From contig JARGXX010000095.1 of NCBI GenBank assembly GCA_030374765.1, forward strand, positions 682,001 to 746,000: a DNA stretch of 64,000 nucleotides. The letters are read 5' to 3'. This DNA is from Agarophyton chilense. Its lineage: Eukaryota; Rhodophyta; Florideophyceae; Gracilariales; Gracilariaceae. The translations under genes and the position numbers were made by a program. How positions within the stretch are numbered: position 1 is the stretch's first letter; each line of letters starts with the position of its first letter. Positions 11,429 to 21,933 of this stretch are shown one piece after another. The notes beneath the pieces were generated by a model. The model made no database searches. It worked only from the letters and a program-made list of their open reading frames with translations, and had not been told where the DNA came from.

Positions 11429-11886
11429 CCGCGCACCTCTGTCGGTCGACATAATACATATAATTTTGTAATTTTTGGAACGCTCAGGTGTACACGGTGC
11501 ACTCTGTCGGCCGAAAGAGGTGCGCGGGGCCTTCATCGGGACCCCCAATGAAGTCGGAGCGCACCTCTGTCAGCCGACAGTCGACCAACATCTCAGAAAC
11601 GCATCATGCGTGATGTTATGGCGTATTTGTCGGCCGACAGGGGTGCCCTGCGACTTCATCGGTCCACCGATGAAGTCGCAGCAAACCCCTGTCGGCCGAC
11701 ATAATACATATAATTTTGGAACGCCCAGGTGTACACGGTGCACTCTGTCGGCCGACATAATACATATAATTTTGTAATTTTTAGGACGCCCAGATGTACA
11801 CGGTGCATTCTGTCGGCCGACAGAGGTGCGCGGGGACTTCATCGGGACCCCCGATGAAGTCGGAGCGCTCCTCTGACGGCCAACAG
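11429..11886. repeat. Array of three long palindromes with AT-rich spacer repeats
   Basis: Hairpin units lie at 11504-11580, 11628-11700 and 11810-11886. Each starts TGTCGGCCGACAG-like, then has CTTCATCGG, a short loop and CCGATGAAG, and closes with the inverse of the start. Each is a near-perfect 73-77 bp palindrome. Between and before them a spacer recurs at 11448, 11698 and 11754 as GACATAATACATATAATTTT, followed by (A/G)CGC(C/T)CAG(G/A)TGTACACGGTGCA. The array fills the intergenic gap between the divergent ParB-dioxygenase and methyltransferase-SET genes. It is a candidate operator or ParB-type binding locus. The alternative is a cluster of foldback MITEs. Confidence 0.85.
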
Positions 11887-13499
11887 AATGCAACCAGGAT
11901 AGCTGCGAAGTCGTTCCGCAACAACCGTTCTTCCGTGCGCGCTCCTCAACCGTATTCACAATCTTTCCGTACCCACCCGCACCCACCCGCACCCGCTGCT
12001 CTCTTTCACTCAGGCTCTCGTGACGACCGCCCGTGGCAGACACCTTCGAAATGGGTAAACTGTTTGGTACGGGGGATGAAGTTATCAGGGCGTGTCTGGA
12101 TTTGCGTGATCGTTACGCATCAACGAGGCGGGAGGAAGATGAGCCGCGAAAAGTGGGGCACACTGCATTCATCGAATTCGCAATTGCCAATCGCCACATC
12201 CTACCGGAGACTGCGAAGTTTTTTTATACTCTCCTAGGTCCCGACCACACCAATTATACAGAAGATGAGCTCCGAGTTGTAGGAATGAGGGGCTCGAACT
12301 GTCAGAATTATTTCTCGGCGAGGTTGCTGGATATAAGGGATGGGGACCCAGATAGGCGCGTGAGGGACTTTTGGAACGCGTACGAGGCGGTGGAGTTCAA
12401 GGGCATCCCGAAGAATGTCACTTTGACAGAGTTCTTCAAAGGTCTGGATACACCCCGAAAGAAGGCGAGCAAAAGCCGGGCTCCATTCGCGACCGACTTC
12501 CCGACAATGTTCCAGAGGTTGCTGTTCCTCATTTGTATTCAGTCGGTCTCTATGGAGAAGAGAAGAGTCTCCCGTAAGCGAAGAAAGTGGGACATAACCT
12601 ACGATACGCCGTTTTCGAAGGTGGTGATTTATGACAAACCAGTAGCTCAGCGTGTGGGCTTTGGTGTGCAGCTCTTCAATAATGCGTGGGACAGCTTCGC
12701 CCAGTATTTGGGATTCCCTGGCGTGGAATTCATGATTTGCCCTTTATCCATCTACGATATTCTGATATGCCGTTCCAGGCAATCGGAAACAGAAGAGATG
12801 GGTTCTCTCACAAGGACATGGCCCAACAACTCCTTCCTGGTAGAAAACGTACTTTATTGGAGGAGGATGTCGTCCCATGGGCGTGGAACCTGCCGGAGTA
12901 CGTTGACACTCCACTTCGTATGTTGGCCAAAGAGTTTCTCGCTGACCTGCACAAAGTGGTGGTGAATGAGCAGCTTTACTTTATATCAGCTCCGGAAAGA
13001 TGTGACGTTCTAAAACCGTTTACATACACTTTGCCTAGAGTGTTCGCGGAGAGATTCGACTGCTTCTCGAACTCTCTTATCTCTACCATCTCGGAATACA
13101 TATCGCCACTAAAGCTGCGAGGGAGTGTGGAGGTGGAAGTGGTGGCTGCGACAAAGGCGAAACCTACTATGGTTATGGAAGAAGACGAGATAGAAGTTGT
13201 ACCCCCTGAGAAAGATTCGGAGGCTCCGGCGGTGGAGGGTGGAAAGGGAGTGGAGGGTGGGACCGGGAATGAGGAAGAGAACATGGGTGTTGGTCAGCAT
13301 TCTTCCACAGCTGGACCAAGGTCGGTCGAATCTGAGTCGGTGGATATTCTGCCGCCTCACGACCTTACCTCTCTGGATGATATAATGTCTCTCCAAAAGT
13401 GCGAGTCGGATATGGATAAGCACTGTCGAATGTACAATTGTAATTTCGAGAACCTGGTGGAGATTGACGAGACATTGCGCAGCAATGGGGTCTCTCCGA

Positions 13500-14170
13500 T
13501 AGGCAAAGTGCAGTTGGTTCTCACGGACCCACCGTATAATATAAGTGCGAAGAACAACAGGAAAAACAGCTGGTACGACGTTCTTAACCGGTAAGACATG
13601 GTGAAGACGGCGAAGCTCATCTCTAAACTTCTGCGTCCGGGAGGGCATTTCGTTATATTCTGCGCGATTGAGCAGGTGAACGAATGGAAAGAAGTGTTGG
13701 GTCGAAGTGGTGCAAACGATGAGAATGGACAGAAGAGCAGGTCGTTTGTCGTGAACAAGGTCCAGCTGCACTTCATTCGCTCTCAAGGCAATCCGATGCG
13801 TAATCCCGGACGTATTTCGTGCTCCCTGTTTCCCGGAACAGAGTACGCCATTCATGGAGTTCGCAGCGGGTTGTCCTACGCCAAACAACATGGAATGATG
13901 AACTATGAGAACTTCAGCTATGTACCATCGCGATATCCGGGTTACCATAGCGTGATTGACCAAGTGCCTCCCATGTCGAATGGTGAAACACTTCTATGGA
14001 GAAGGAAGAATTCCAAAGTAGCAGTTACGTATCAGAAAGTGCGGGCGGAACAGAAGTCACGCGCTTTGCTGAAGGAGCTCATCAGCAGGTTTTCTCAGCC
14101 GGGAGACATAGTGGTGGACCTCTTCGCCGGATCATTTTCAACGGCCATGGCAGGCATTGAACTGGAAAAG
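13500..14170 (+). other. Amino-methyltransferase domain (DPPY ... FAG order)
   Basis: DPPY is the catalytic motif that binds the target exocyclic amino group. The DLFAG stretch followed by an acidic residue (GCEPYP) is the S-adenosylmethionine pocket. Motif IV before motif I fits N6-adenine/N4-cytosine beta-class enzymes related to bacterial modification enzymes. A TAA at 13592 separates the two motifs, but the frame and family pattern continue. Confidence 0.75.
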
Positions 14171-14539
14171 CACCGTCAGTTTCTAGGGTGTGAGCCGTAT
14201 CCGCAGTGCTTTGCTCATGCGAAGCACGCCGCTACAGTGAAATTTGCGTCATGCATGCGGAACAACGAGACAGACATTCATATAACGCAAGATGTTCGGA
14301 ACGCTGTGACTCGAGTGACATGCTTGTTTCCGGACGTCGTCATAAAGCGTTCGAAATCCTGGAAAACACCTACCGGATTTCCCGAGCATCAGATGTTTCC
14401 ACCCCATGTCGTGGATTTTCTCTCCTCCATGTGGCAGGATAAGAATATATCGGAGATTGGGCGACGGCAGGCGCTGTATGAGTGGCCAAGAAGTTTTCAA
14501 AGAAAGATGTCCCTGTTGGATTGGAATGCTATTCGGGCA

Positions 14540-15076
14540 ATGGAGGCGACAGTATGTGGTTGTCGGATTGCAAATGCTGGAGTTGGTGTGTACACAACAC
14601 GCCGGGTGATACAAGGTGAGACTGTTTGTTACTTTTACGGGACTTTGGTGTACCATGATCTTTCAAAGCGGAAGGAAGTTCATAAGGCATACGGAGGGGG
14701 GCTATTGAAAGCGACTGCTGATCGTTTTCGGCAGTACGCGATGGAGATAAGCGTCCGAGGGGAAGTGTTTCACAAGCTACCAGGAAGAATTAGTGAGGTG
14801 TCTCTTATTCCGGTGTGGATTGTCCCTGCTCCATTTTGCTTGGGGGGAACAATTAACGACCCCAAGTATGTGGAAGGCGATAGGGACAGGGATGCGGTTG
14901 AAGACGGGTTAATGAGACGCCGAACTGTAAATGTTCGGGTCATCAGAACTCCGGGGACGGGGCGGACCCCATTTCAGTTGAGAGACTATTGATTGCTTTG
15001 TGTGCAAGCAATTTGAGATATCGAAATAGGAGAGGAGCTGTTCACGGATTATGGTACAGAGTATATCTGGAGTATG
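14540..15076 (+). other. SET domain (protein lysine methyltransferase), with two in-frame stops
   Basis: The N-SET strand GVGVYTTRRVIQGETVCYFYG matches the G-x-G ... G-E opening of SET domains. The closing GEELFTDYG is the conserved catalytic Tyr stretch. The mid-domain region NDPKYV ... NVRVI stands where the usual N-H-S/C motif would be, and it appears degenerate. The TGA at 15014 replaces a residue just before DIEIGEEL, which is usually basic, as in RDI. Confidence 0.7.
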
Positions 15077-15106
15077 AATAACACGCCAGTCATAGTAATC
15101 GATTAA

Positions 15107-15432
15107 AAGTGCATCGCTTTTGTTACTTTACTTCATTCTAGTGTACCAGATATTGTGGGCTTTTACTATGTTTATCGCTACATATAACGTCAAAGCGTGA
15201 CGTAGTACATATGCTAAAGGAAAGTCATGTAAACCGAAGGAGAATACTTTTCCAATATCTGGTGCGTTCGAGCGCATATTTAAAATATCTGAAAAGTTTG
15301 GGGGTTTTCTGAGAATACGAAAAGGGTGGAGGTATATTTTTGGAAGCAGAATGTTTCGAAGCTTCTCTCCCATCCATCGCATTGCAACGCGTGGAAGACC
15401 ATGCCACGATTGCTCTCTCTTTCTCTTCAACC
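15107..15432. other. Intergenic gap upstream of the coiled-coil gene
   Basis: AT-rich sequence with no supported gene. It presumably holds the terminator of the methyltransferase-SET gene and the promoter of the next gene. No clear repeat or TATA element is assigned. Confidence 0.4.
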
Positions 15433-18087
15433 ATGGCTCCGAAACGCAAATCGAGAAGCGAGAACACTAGCGGGCGCGGTACAAAACCACGGCGGCATGG
15501 AGGGGATGCGGAGGGCAGAAGGGACAAGGGGCGTAGGCTCCAGGGCGCGAGTGGAGAGAAGGGAGGCGTGCGCCTGAGAGGTAGATCAAGGCAAGATGGT
15601 GGGGAAGGAGAGGCGAGTGGGGGCAAAGGAAAGGCTGTTCGCGCAAAGGAGACGGTGACGGAGAAGAGTGGGCAGCAAATCACGTCGCCTACGGAGCAAA
15701 TCACGTCGCCTACGGGAGAGATGGTGCGGAGCGGCGATGGAAAACGGGATGGCGTGCGAAGCAACCGCACGCGTGTACCTAGAAGTGGATTGCGGGGGAG
15801 GGCGAGCAGAGCTCCAGGGAGGACAAGGAGAGGGGATACATCCGAGCGGACTCTAAGTGCTGTACTCACGTCTTCAGCTGATGTGGAGCCGATAAATCCA
15901 TGCACTGCACCTGAAGGAGGTGAAGAGATTTCGAATGAGAGGACGAAGGGGCGTAAGGAGGGAGAAAGAATGATCGGAGAACGTGGATCCCGCCTCAGAG
16001 ACGTTGAAGAAGCAGGGGCATCGTTTACGGGTATGAGGGAAGAGGACGGTGATGATGAGATACAGAAAGGGAGAATAGAGAGTAGCCGTGGTGGGGAGGG
16101 TAGAATAGGTGGACCCAGTAGTGGTCTAATCGCGGGCGCAAGAGTCGTTCGAGAGAGAACAGAAGGAGAGAGTGTTGGAGTTACCGCGGGGGAACAGGCG
16201 GAAAGATGGGAGGGGGCGAACTTGGATTACATGGAAGAAAGGAGAGAGCGTGCAAGGGAAAGAATGGGGAGTGTTCGAGTTACAGGAAGAAGAGCGATAG
16301 ACGAAAGGGAAAGCAGAGAAGTGCATGTGAGTGAGGGGGGGAGAAGGGGGTTTGCTGGAGGGAGAACACGTGGTTCAGGGGAGGAAGGCGATGGAAGAGC
16401 AGCAGTTCTTTCTCATGAGGGAGAAGATGTCGAGCGTTTGCCACCGAGGAGAGGGGTGGGTTTGGGAGTTGAAGGGTTTGAGGTGAACGCAAGGCGAAGG
16501 ACGCCGGAAGGTATGCGAGTAAGGAGAAACATTGTATTCACAAGGAATAATGATAACGGGGAGAATGCGAATTTTATTGTCGTGGAGAACGCCGTCCGTA
16601 TAGTGGAAGATGAAGCAAATGATGATGACATAGGTTTGTTGCCGCGGTCGATGCTAATTGAGAAGATGAATGTGTTGAAGGGACAAATGGGACGTATGAA
16701 GGAAGACAGCTACAGTGTGATGGTGAGTTTGAAAATGACCCAAACGGAGCTGGATCGGGCGAGGGAGGAAATGAAGCAGCAGAATGTGCTGATTGAGAGT
16801 TTGAGGGAGGCGTTGAAAGGTAGAATCGCTGGAGAAGGGAGGGGGGAGGGAGGCGTGACGCGGCGACGAAAGTATGACATTGGAGTGCAGGAATGCTTTT
16901 ATGAATTTGCACGTCGTGTGTATGATAGGATTCTTCATTATGCAAAACTGGAGGCATCGGAACTTTGCTTCGACACCGAGAATGTGTGTCGAAGCTGGTA
17001 GAATAGAAGTGAGGCGGTTGGGGAGAGTAGGGAGGAAAGTATGTTTGTGGTGGGAGAGAAGGAAATGGTTCCGAGATGTCCAATTGAGGTTGCATATGAG
17101 ATGAGACCGTATACGCCGTCGACAGAGGGCGGGAGCCATTTGTTGTTGAAGCACGTGGTAGAGACTGAGGTAATGGGAGAGAAATGGGAGTCGATAAGGG
17201 AAGCGGGGAGGAGAGAGGAGTGTGTGGAAAATGTAAGTGCGGATAGGTGCTTGAGACAGAGGATGAAGCAGACATTGAGCGATGTGGTTGGGGTGCGGAA
17301 GCGAGCAGCGCGTGATAAGCTGTTTTTCATGCTTGGATATGATTTGATCGCGAAACGAGCTAAGGTGACTGAAGGGACGGAGCTTTGGGCGGAGTTGAAG
17401 AAGCAGATTGAGGAGGTGCAGGAGAAGTTGATAGGGTCGGGGGAGGATGGGCGAGGTAAGCTGTGTGCGTGGAGAACGAGTGCGATTGAAGATATTACTT
17501 ATTCTGGATCGAAGGTGTCTGAGAACTTGGAGGACTTTGGTGAGGCAGATATGTATTTTCGAAATCAGGTGTCGTTGAAAGTGTTGGAGGAGTTTATGGG
17601 CTACGCGGTAGAGAGTCACAGAAATGGAGAAAGGCAGTATGTGGATGGGACGGTGATGCATCTTGCGCGACTTGATGCATGGATTGGATGTGTGGTGACC
17701 ACGATGGATAGAGACGTTGGGCGGGGAGGCCAAAGGCAACTTTTGTTCTTGACGCTGTTTGGGAGGTTTCTGCTACTGGCTGTTGAGGACATATTGAGGG
17801 TTGCCTGGAACATGGTGAAGGATGAGTATGATGAGGAGTTTGAGAATGATGGATTCTGTGGAGGGAATCGTAGAGATGTGAGTGGGAATAAGGAGAGAAT
17901 CGCGACGGTTGGGCTCTGGATACCGTCGAGAGAGAAAATCTATCTGGCGATAAGGGAGGAGTTTTTCATGGAGAATCTCACGAGAAGACTTGGAGCGGTT
18001 TTAGATTGCTATATAGCGTCATGTGGACCAGAAGAACCACGGTTCAAGCGCTTAGCGTTGGGGAGTAGGCAAGGAGTGGGAGAGTGA
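15433..18087 (+). pseudogene. Basic, coiled-coil cargo protein of the transposon, single in-frame stop
   Basis: ATG at 15433 lies in a good context (CAACCATGGCTCC) and opens MAPKRKSRSENTSGRG. About 430 residues of Arg/Gly/Glu-rich low-complexity sequence follow. Then comes a helical, coiled-coil-like segment (LPRSMLIEKMNVLKGQMGRM to LESLREALK, about 16640-16830), and then a more globular C-terminal part from 17041 (VVGEKEMVPRCP). One TAG at 16999 interrupts an otherwise open 884-codon frame. No catalytic motif is recognised. Position next to, and convergent with, the transposase recalls the second protein (TnpA-like) of CACTA-type elements, but that role is inferred from position only. Confidence 0.6.
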
Positions 18088-18174
18088 TAAGGTACGGGGG
18101 GATAAGGGGGTAAGGAGGTGGAGCAAGATGGGGGTCGGCTATGGAAGAAAAGCAGCGGTGACTATTTTATTGGA

Positions 18175-21100
18175 TCATGTGCCTTCGGAGGTATTATTAT
18201 GGGTGCCACCCAGTGGTGGTGTTGTGCCACCAGTGGTGGTGTTGGAGAAGTAGTGCTTGGCAGTTGGGTCTCGGTAGAATCTGTTGAGGTAAAATCGATG
18301 GAAGCGCCAGTGCAATCGAGGGGTGAAGGGGGGTACGGGGTAGTTTTGGCAAAGTACATGAACGGGGCCGAGAATGGAAGAGGATGGTACGAGGCCGAAC
18401 CAGGGGGAGACGTTGTCGGAGTTGGAAGTGTTTGAGATAGGAAGGGGGTGGGCGGTGTGGTTTTGTTCGTCGTCTGTTGCCCATCGGAGGCAGATGAAAT
18501 TGAGAGAGACATCGACTTGATCCTGGGGTGGAACGAGTTCGAGGAACTGAACGAAGGCGAACTCGTTATGAGTGGAAGGGGAAGAAGGGGTGGTGAAGCG
18601 AAGAAGAGAGTTGAGCTTGCACACCCAGGCGGTGGGAGTGGGGTTGGAGAAGCTGGAACCGGCAACGAGGATGTGGGAGAACTTTGGGGTTTTAGAGGGA
18701 CCGAAGGAGGGAGCAGCGAAGATACGTTGAATGAATGGGAGAGGGGGATCTTTGACGGGGAGCTCGTTTCGATCGGCGATGTAGTCGTCTAGGGTTGGGG
18801 TGAAGCCGCCGACGACGTATGCGGAATTGACGAATGTGAGACGGGTTTGGCGGGGAGTGGGGGAGTCCTGGCTGAGAGCTAGTGTTTCGAGTGTGAGTGT
18901 GACGAAGGAGGGGAGTGCGAGGGTTCCAATCTGTGAGATGATGGCGATAGTGTCTGGGGAGAAGAGGTCCTGAAGGGAAGATATTGTTGAGTGGGGGTTT
19001 GCTCGAAAGAATTTGTGAGCGGTGATGAGATCGGAAAAGGAGGTGTGCTTGCCATCACGGACGAAACCTGGTTTGCGGGCTTGGAAGGGAGGAGGAGGGG
19101 CATGGGAGGATGAGGTGACGGAAGGATCAGCGGAGAGAGAAATCCAATTGTTGACGGCATCGGAGCGTTCGATGGCACGGATGGTTTCGTTGTGCGCGGT
19201 GGGTCTGCGCTTGGAGGTTCGGGAGTAATGTGCTTTGAAGAGGGTATGGGCTTGTTCGAAGATGTCTGCATCGTTGAAGTGGAGACCCCCAAAACGTCGA
19301 ATGTCGTCTACGATGTGATCGAGGAGGTGGAATTTGAGGGTGCCAAGGTTGGAGGTATGGTATGGACCGAGAACATCGACAGCTCTGTGCTTGAAGGAAT
19401 GGATTTGGGAGGCGAGTTTGGCAAGACGAGAAGTGGTCCATTCGGGGACGGAGTTGTAGCACATGGAGGGGAGGAGGAGGTCTGTGTATTTGGAGAAGAC
19501 GGTTGTGATGGGAGCGGAATTGGGTTCGTCACAGCAGCGGTCGAAGAAGGCGCCGATGAAGGGGAAGACCATGTCGAAGGCGCGGTAGTATTTTGCTTCT
19601 ATCATGCCGCGGACGCCTTCAGTTGTGAAGAAGCCGTTGAGGGACTGCCCGCTTTCGGAAGTAGAGAAGTCGATGTGGAGGCCGGTAGCTGGGGAATGGT
19701 TTTCGATGGCGGTGAGGATGAAGTTGGCGTGCTTGAGGATGGAGGTGCGGACGGAGTGGAAGGAACGGCGGGAGTTTGTGGAGCTGATGGTGGTGAAGAG
19801 GTGTTCTGATCTGAGACGTTCGATGGCGGCGAGGTTGATGAGGTTGGAAACGCCGAGGTGGAAGTTGTGGAGGGGTTCGAAGGGGAAGATGTTGTATGGG
19901 GTAAGGAGGGGCGTGATGTTGAAAAGGGGGTAAGACTCGAAGAGGGAGGGGTATTTTGCGAGGGAGAGGGAGTGGAGTGCTTGGAGAGCTTGTTCCTTGA
20001 AGTTGCGCGAGACTCTTGGCTTGCGGGCGAGGAGAGCTGCTTCGGAGTCCTTGAGGAGGGAGAAGTGTTTGTTGCGGGCTGCAAGGGTGAGGGGAAGAGA
20101 TCGAGGGGGATGGGCGTGAGAGTGTTGGTGGAGTTGTGAGCGAGGGACAGAGCATCTGTGGCAGTGGTGCTGGGGGCGGGTGCCGTGGGAGATAGCGAGA
20201 ATATCATTTGCCTCAGGAATGTCTGCGCAGTAGCTGGCGATGATGGGGTGGCATTGACGAAGAACGCCGTCTGCGTCGCGGAAGGGGAAACCGTGGAGGG
20301 TGGAAGAGAAGAGAGGTTGAAGGAGGGAGGAGATGGTCTGCTGTATGAGTTCCATTTTTGTTTGGCGGGGGATGGAGGAGGAATGGGGGATGATATCTGC
20401 ATCTGGAGAAGGATTGATTGGGGTGAAGGAGGTGGGAAGATAGCCAAGGAGTGTGAGATTGTCGGAGATGCATTTGCCGCGAAAGGAGTCGGAGAAGTTC
20501 AGAAGGGTGATGTGGAGGGGGTAGGAGGTGATGGAAGAAGATTTGAGAGAGGTAGAGGACTTGTCGGAGTAGATTTGGACGAGGCCGATAAAGGAGTCGA
20601 TACCAGTGGAGTGAGGGAGATGCCAGACGATGTTATCTTTTGTGGACTGCATGATGGCGGACTTGAGTGCGGGGACGACTTTTGAGCCGAGGGTGGCTGC
20701 AATGGGGTGTGCGAAGGCGGGGGAGCCGGAGGCGGATGTTTGAGAGATGAGGTGGAAAAAGGTGTTCTTGAAGTGTGCGAGGGCGAGCTGTTGTTTGAGG
20801 ACATGGATTGCGTCTTTCTGGAAGAGGGTTGCGGAGAAGCGTTTGTAGGGATCGAAGATGGTGGAGGGGGCGAAACCAATGGACCTGATTCTATGGTGGA
20901 AGAGGTCTGCCTGGAGCTCGAAGCATTGCTTTGCGGAGGAGACTGAGTTCTGGAATGTTGATTCGGAGAAGTGGGGATCATTAAGGAGGGTGATGAGTTC
21001 GTCAGCCTTTCGTTGTCCAAGCTTGGAGGCGATGGAGGAGATGTAGAGGACCATTTTCTCCAGGTGGGGGTTGTCGAGGGGGGGAGTGGAAGGAGGGAGG

Positions 21101-21438
21101 GGGGAGAGAGCGAGAGAGGAGGGGGAACCGAGAGGGGCAGTGGCGACGTGGATGGCGTCCCGGGTGTGGAGGGAGATAGAGAGCTGGTCTTGGAGGTAGG
21201 AGTCATGGTGTGCGAGAGGGACGTTGTCGGAAGGGCGATGTGAGGGAGGAGGATGAGGGGAGAGTTGTGAGGTGGACTTGTGGAGTTCTGTGCGGGGGGG
21301 GAAGTCGGGTTCACTTCCGCCATGGGAGAGGAAGCGCTTGTTGGCGGAGAGGCGATGAGGGCACCTTCTCTGGTGCCGCTGGAGGGCGGGGATTTCTCGG
21401 GCGACGAAGGAGCAACCGTTAAAGCAGCAGGAAGGCAT
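18175..21438 (-). CDS. KDZ/Plavaka-type transposase, intact
   Basis: A 1087-residue open frame starts at ATG 21438 (MPSCCFNGCSFVARE). Its N-terminus carries a C-x-x-x-x-C ... H-x3-C/H zinc-finger-like motif, as in Plavaka transposases. Family marks follow in order: YSDKSSTSLKSSS with YPLHITLLNFSDSFRGK and LLGYLPTSF, then GFPFRDADGVLRQ, ASYCADIPEANDIL and CHRCSVP. Near the C-terminus are HLLDHIVDDIRRFGG and FEQAHTLFKAHYSRTSKR, the last with the likely third acidic residue. An upstream in-frame ATG at 21555 is possible but lies in low-complexity sequence. The gene has no stop or frameshift, unlike every recognised cargo gene. It should cut and paste the element through the inverted ends. Confidence 0.85.
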   Translation of the reverse strand: MPSCCFNGCSFVAREIPALQRHQRRCPHRLSANKRFLSHGGSEPDFPPRTELHKSTSQLSPHPPPSHRPSDNVPLAHHDSYLQDQLSISLHTRDAIHVATAPLGSPSSLALSPLPPSTPPLDNPHLEKMVLYISSIASKLGQRKADELITLLNDPHFSESTFQNSVSSAKQCFELQADLFHHRIRSIGFAPSTIFDPYKRFSATLFQKDAIHVLKQQLALAHFKNTFFHLISQTSASGSPAFAHPIAATLGSKVVPALKSAIMQSTKDNIVWHLPHSTGIDSFIGLVQIYSDKSSTSLKSSSITSYPLHITLLNFSDSFRGKCISDNLTLLGYLPTSFTPINPSPDADIIPHSSSIPRQTKMELIQQTISSLLQPLFSSTLHGFPFRDADGVLRQCHPIIASYCADIPEANDILAISHGTRPQHHCHRCSVPRSQLHQHSHAHPPRSLPLTLAARNKHFSLLKDSEAALLARKPRVSRNFKEQALQALHSLSLAKYPSLFESYPLFNITPLLTPYNIFPFEPLHNFHLGVSNLINLAAIERLRSEHLFTTISSTNSRRSFHSVRTSILKHANFILTAIENHSPATGLHIDFSTSESGQSLNGFFTTEGVRGMIEAKYYRAFDMVFPFIGAFFDRCCDEPNSAPITTVFSKYTDLLLPSMCYNSVPEWTTSRLAKLASQIHSFKHRAVDVLGPYHTSNLGTLKFHLLDHIVDDIRRFGGLHFNDADIFEQAHTLFKAHYSRTSKRRPTAHNETIRAIERSDAVNNWISLSADPSVTSSSHAPPPPFQARKPGFVRDGKHTSFSDLITAHKFFRANPHSTISSLQDLFSPDTIAIISQIGTLALPSFVTLTLETLALSQDSPTPRQTRLTFVNSAYVVGGFTPTLDDYIADRNELPVKDPPLPFIQRIFAAPSFGPSKTPKFSHILVAGSSFSNPTPTAWVCKLNSLLRFTTPSSPSTHNEFAFVQFLELVPPQDQVDVSLNFICLRWATDDEQNHTAHPLPISNTSNSDNVSPWFGLVPSSSILGPVHVLCQNYPVPPFTPRLHWRFHRFYLNRFYRDPTAKHYFSNTTTGGTTPPLGGTHNNTSEGT

Positions 21439-21555
21439 GGTGGGTGGAGGAGATGTGGTGGGAAAGAAGTTGGTAGGGGGCGTAGACGGAGAGAGAGTAT
21501 GGCGCACACATGGCACGTGACAGGGGAGGGCGGGGGAGAATAATATAGAATGCAA

Positions 21556-21933
21556 GGCACATGAGGTCTGCCAGGTCGGGCTGCGATTCTATTGCGATTG
21601 ATATGGATGGTACTAAATGTTCAATTTCTATTTTGAGGTCCATTTTGGGACCGGTTGTTTGTACTAATCTGTCAATCTAGAGCGCACAAAGATTGAATCT
21701 GCTCCTGCACCACTTCTCTACTTTTACCTTTAAACTGCGGCGACAGAAAGATTCACGCTAGTTTTACCTCCATCAAAACTAGAAAAACTGCAGATATGTG
21801 CTAGTTTTCCTTCCCATACACACTAGCACTAATGAACGAATGAAAATATTTTCGGAAATTAACACCTCCAAATTTGGATAAATTCACGGGTTTTTCGGTC
21901 ATTTCAATTCGTCCTTTTTTGACCACTGAACTA
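21556..21933. other. Right subterminal region of the transposon
   Basis: There is no gene. Several CTAGTTTT/AAAACTAG motifs occur in both orientations (about 21757-21835), including a foldback pair around 21757-21785. Subterminal motifs of this kind are typical transposase-binding sites in CACTA-like elements. The start and promoter of the transposase gene lie at its left edge. Confidence 0.55.

Larger units (their letters stand above)
12051..15106 (+). pseudogene. DNA (N6-adenine or N4-cytosine) methyltransferase-SET domain fusion, broken
   Basis: ATG at 12051 opens MGKLFGTGDEV. The frame continues to about 12760, shifts by one step, and then runs on. The N-terminal third is unrecognised. 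The methyltransferase part has motif IV as VLTDPPYNI (13526-13540), then LLRPGGHFVIFC, then motif I as VVDLFAGSFSTAMAGIELE (about 14110-14165). This circular order is that of beta-class amino-methyltransferases. A SET domain follows: ANAGVGVYTTRRVIQGE (about 14563) and, beyond two stops, DIEIGEELFTDYGTEYIW (15017-15070). The breaks are the frameshift near 12750-12775, TAA 13592, TGA 14990 and TGA 15014. All downstream sequence stays conserved in frame. Putative role: methylating DNA and histone tails at the element or its target. Confidence 0.75.

Noticed and set aside
11429-11886. CRISPR-like array
   Set aside because: The units are long palindromes with repeated, not unique, spacers, in a eukaryotic context.
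13590-13600. GTAAGA at the stop in the methyltransferase as a 5' splice site
   Set aside because: The downstream frame (KLLRPGGHFVIFC) is conserved methyltransferase sequence needed in the protein, so an intron would remove it.
2940-15016. RIP-like C-to-T mutation as the source of the stops
   Set aside because: Every stop can be derived from CAA, CAG or CGA, so the pattern is not evidence by itself. The SET-domain TGA fits a lost Arg, but one case is too little.
339-15106. Stop-codon reassignment to explain all the in-frame stops
   Set aside because: Intact host genes at 53776-63770 end with TGA, TAA, TAG, TAA and TAA and contain none internally.
16574-17739. Long minus-strand frames opposite the coiled-coil gene, and plus-strand frames opposite the transposase (18448-21543)
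   Set aside because: They are low-complexity shadows of the purine- or pyrimidine-rich true frames on the other strand.
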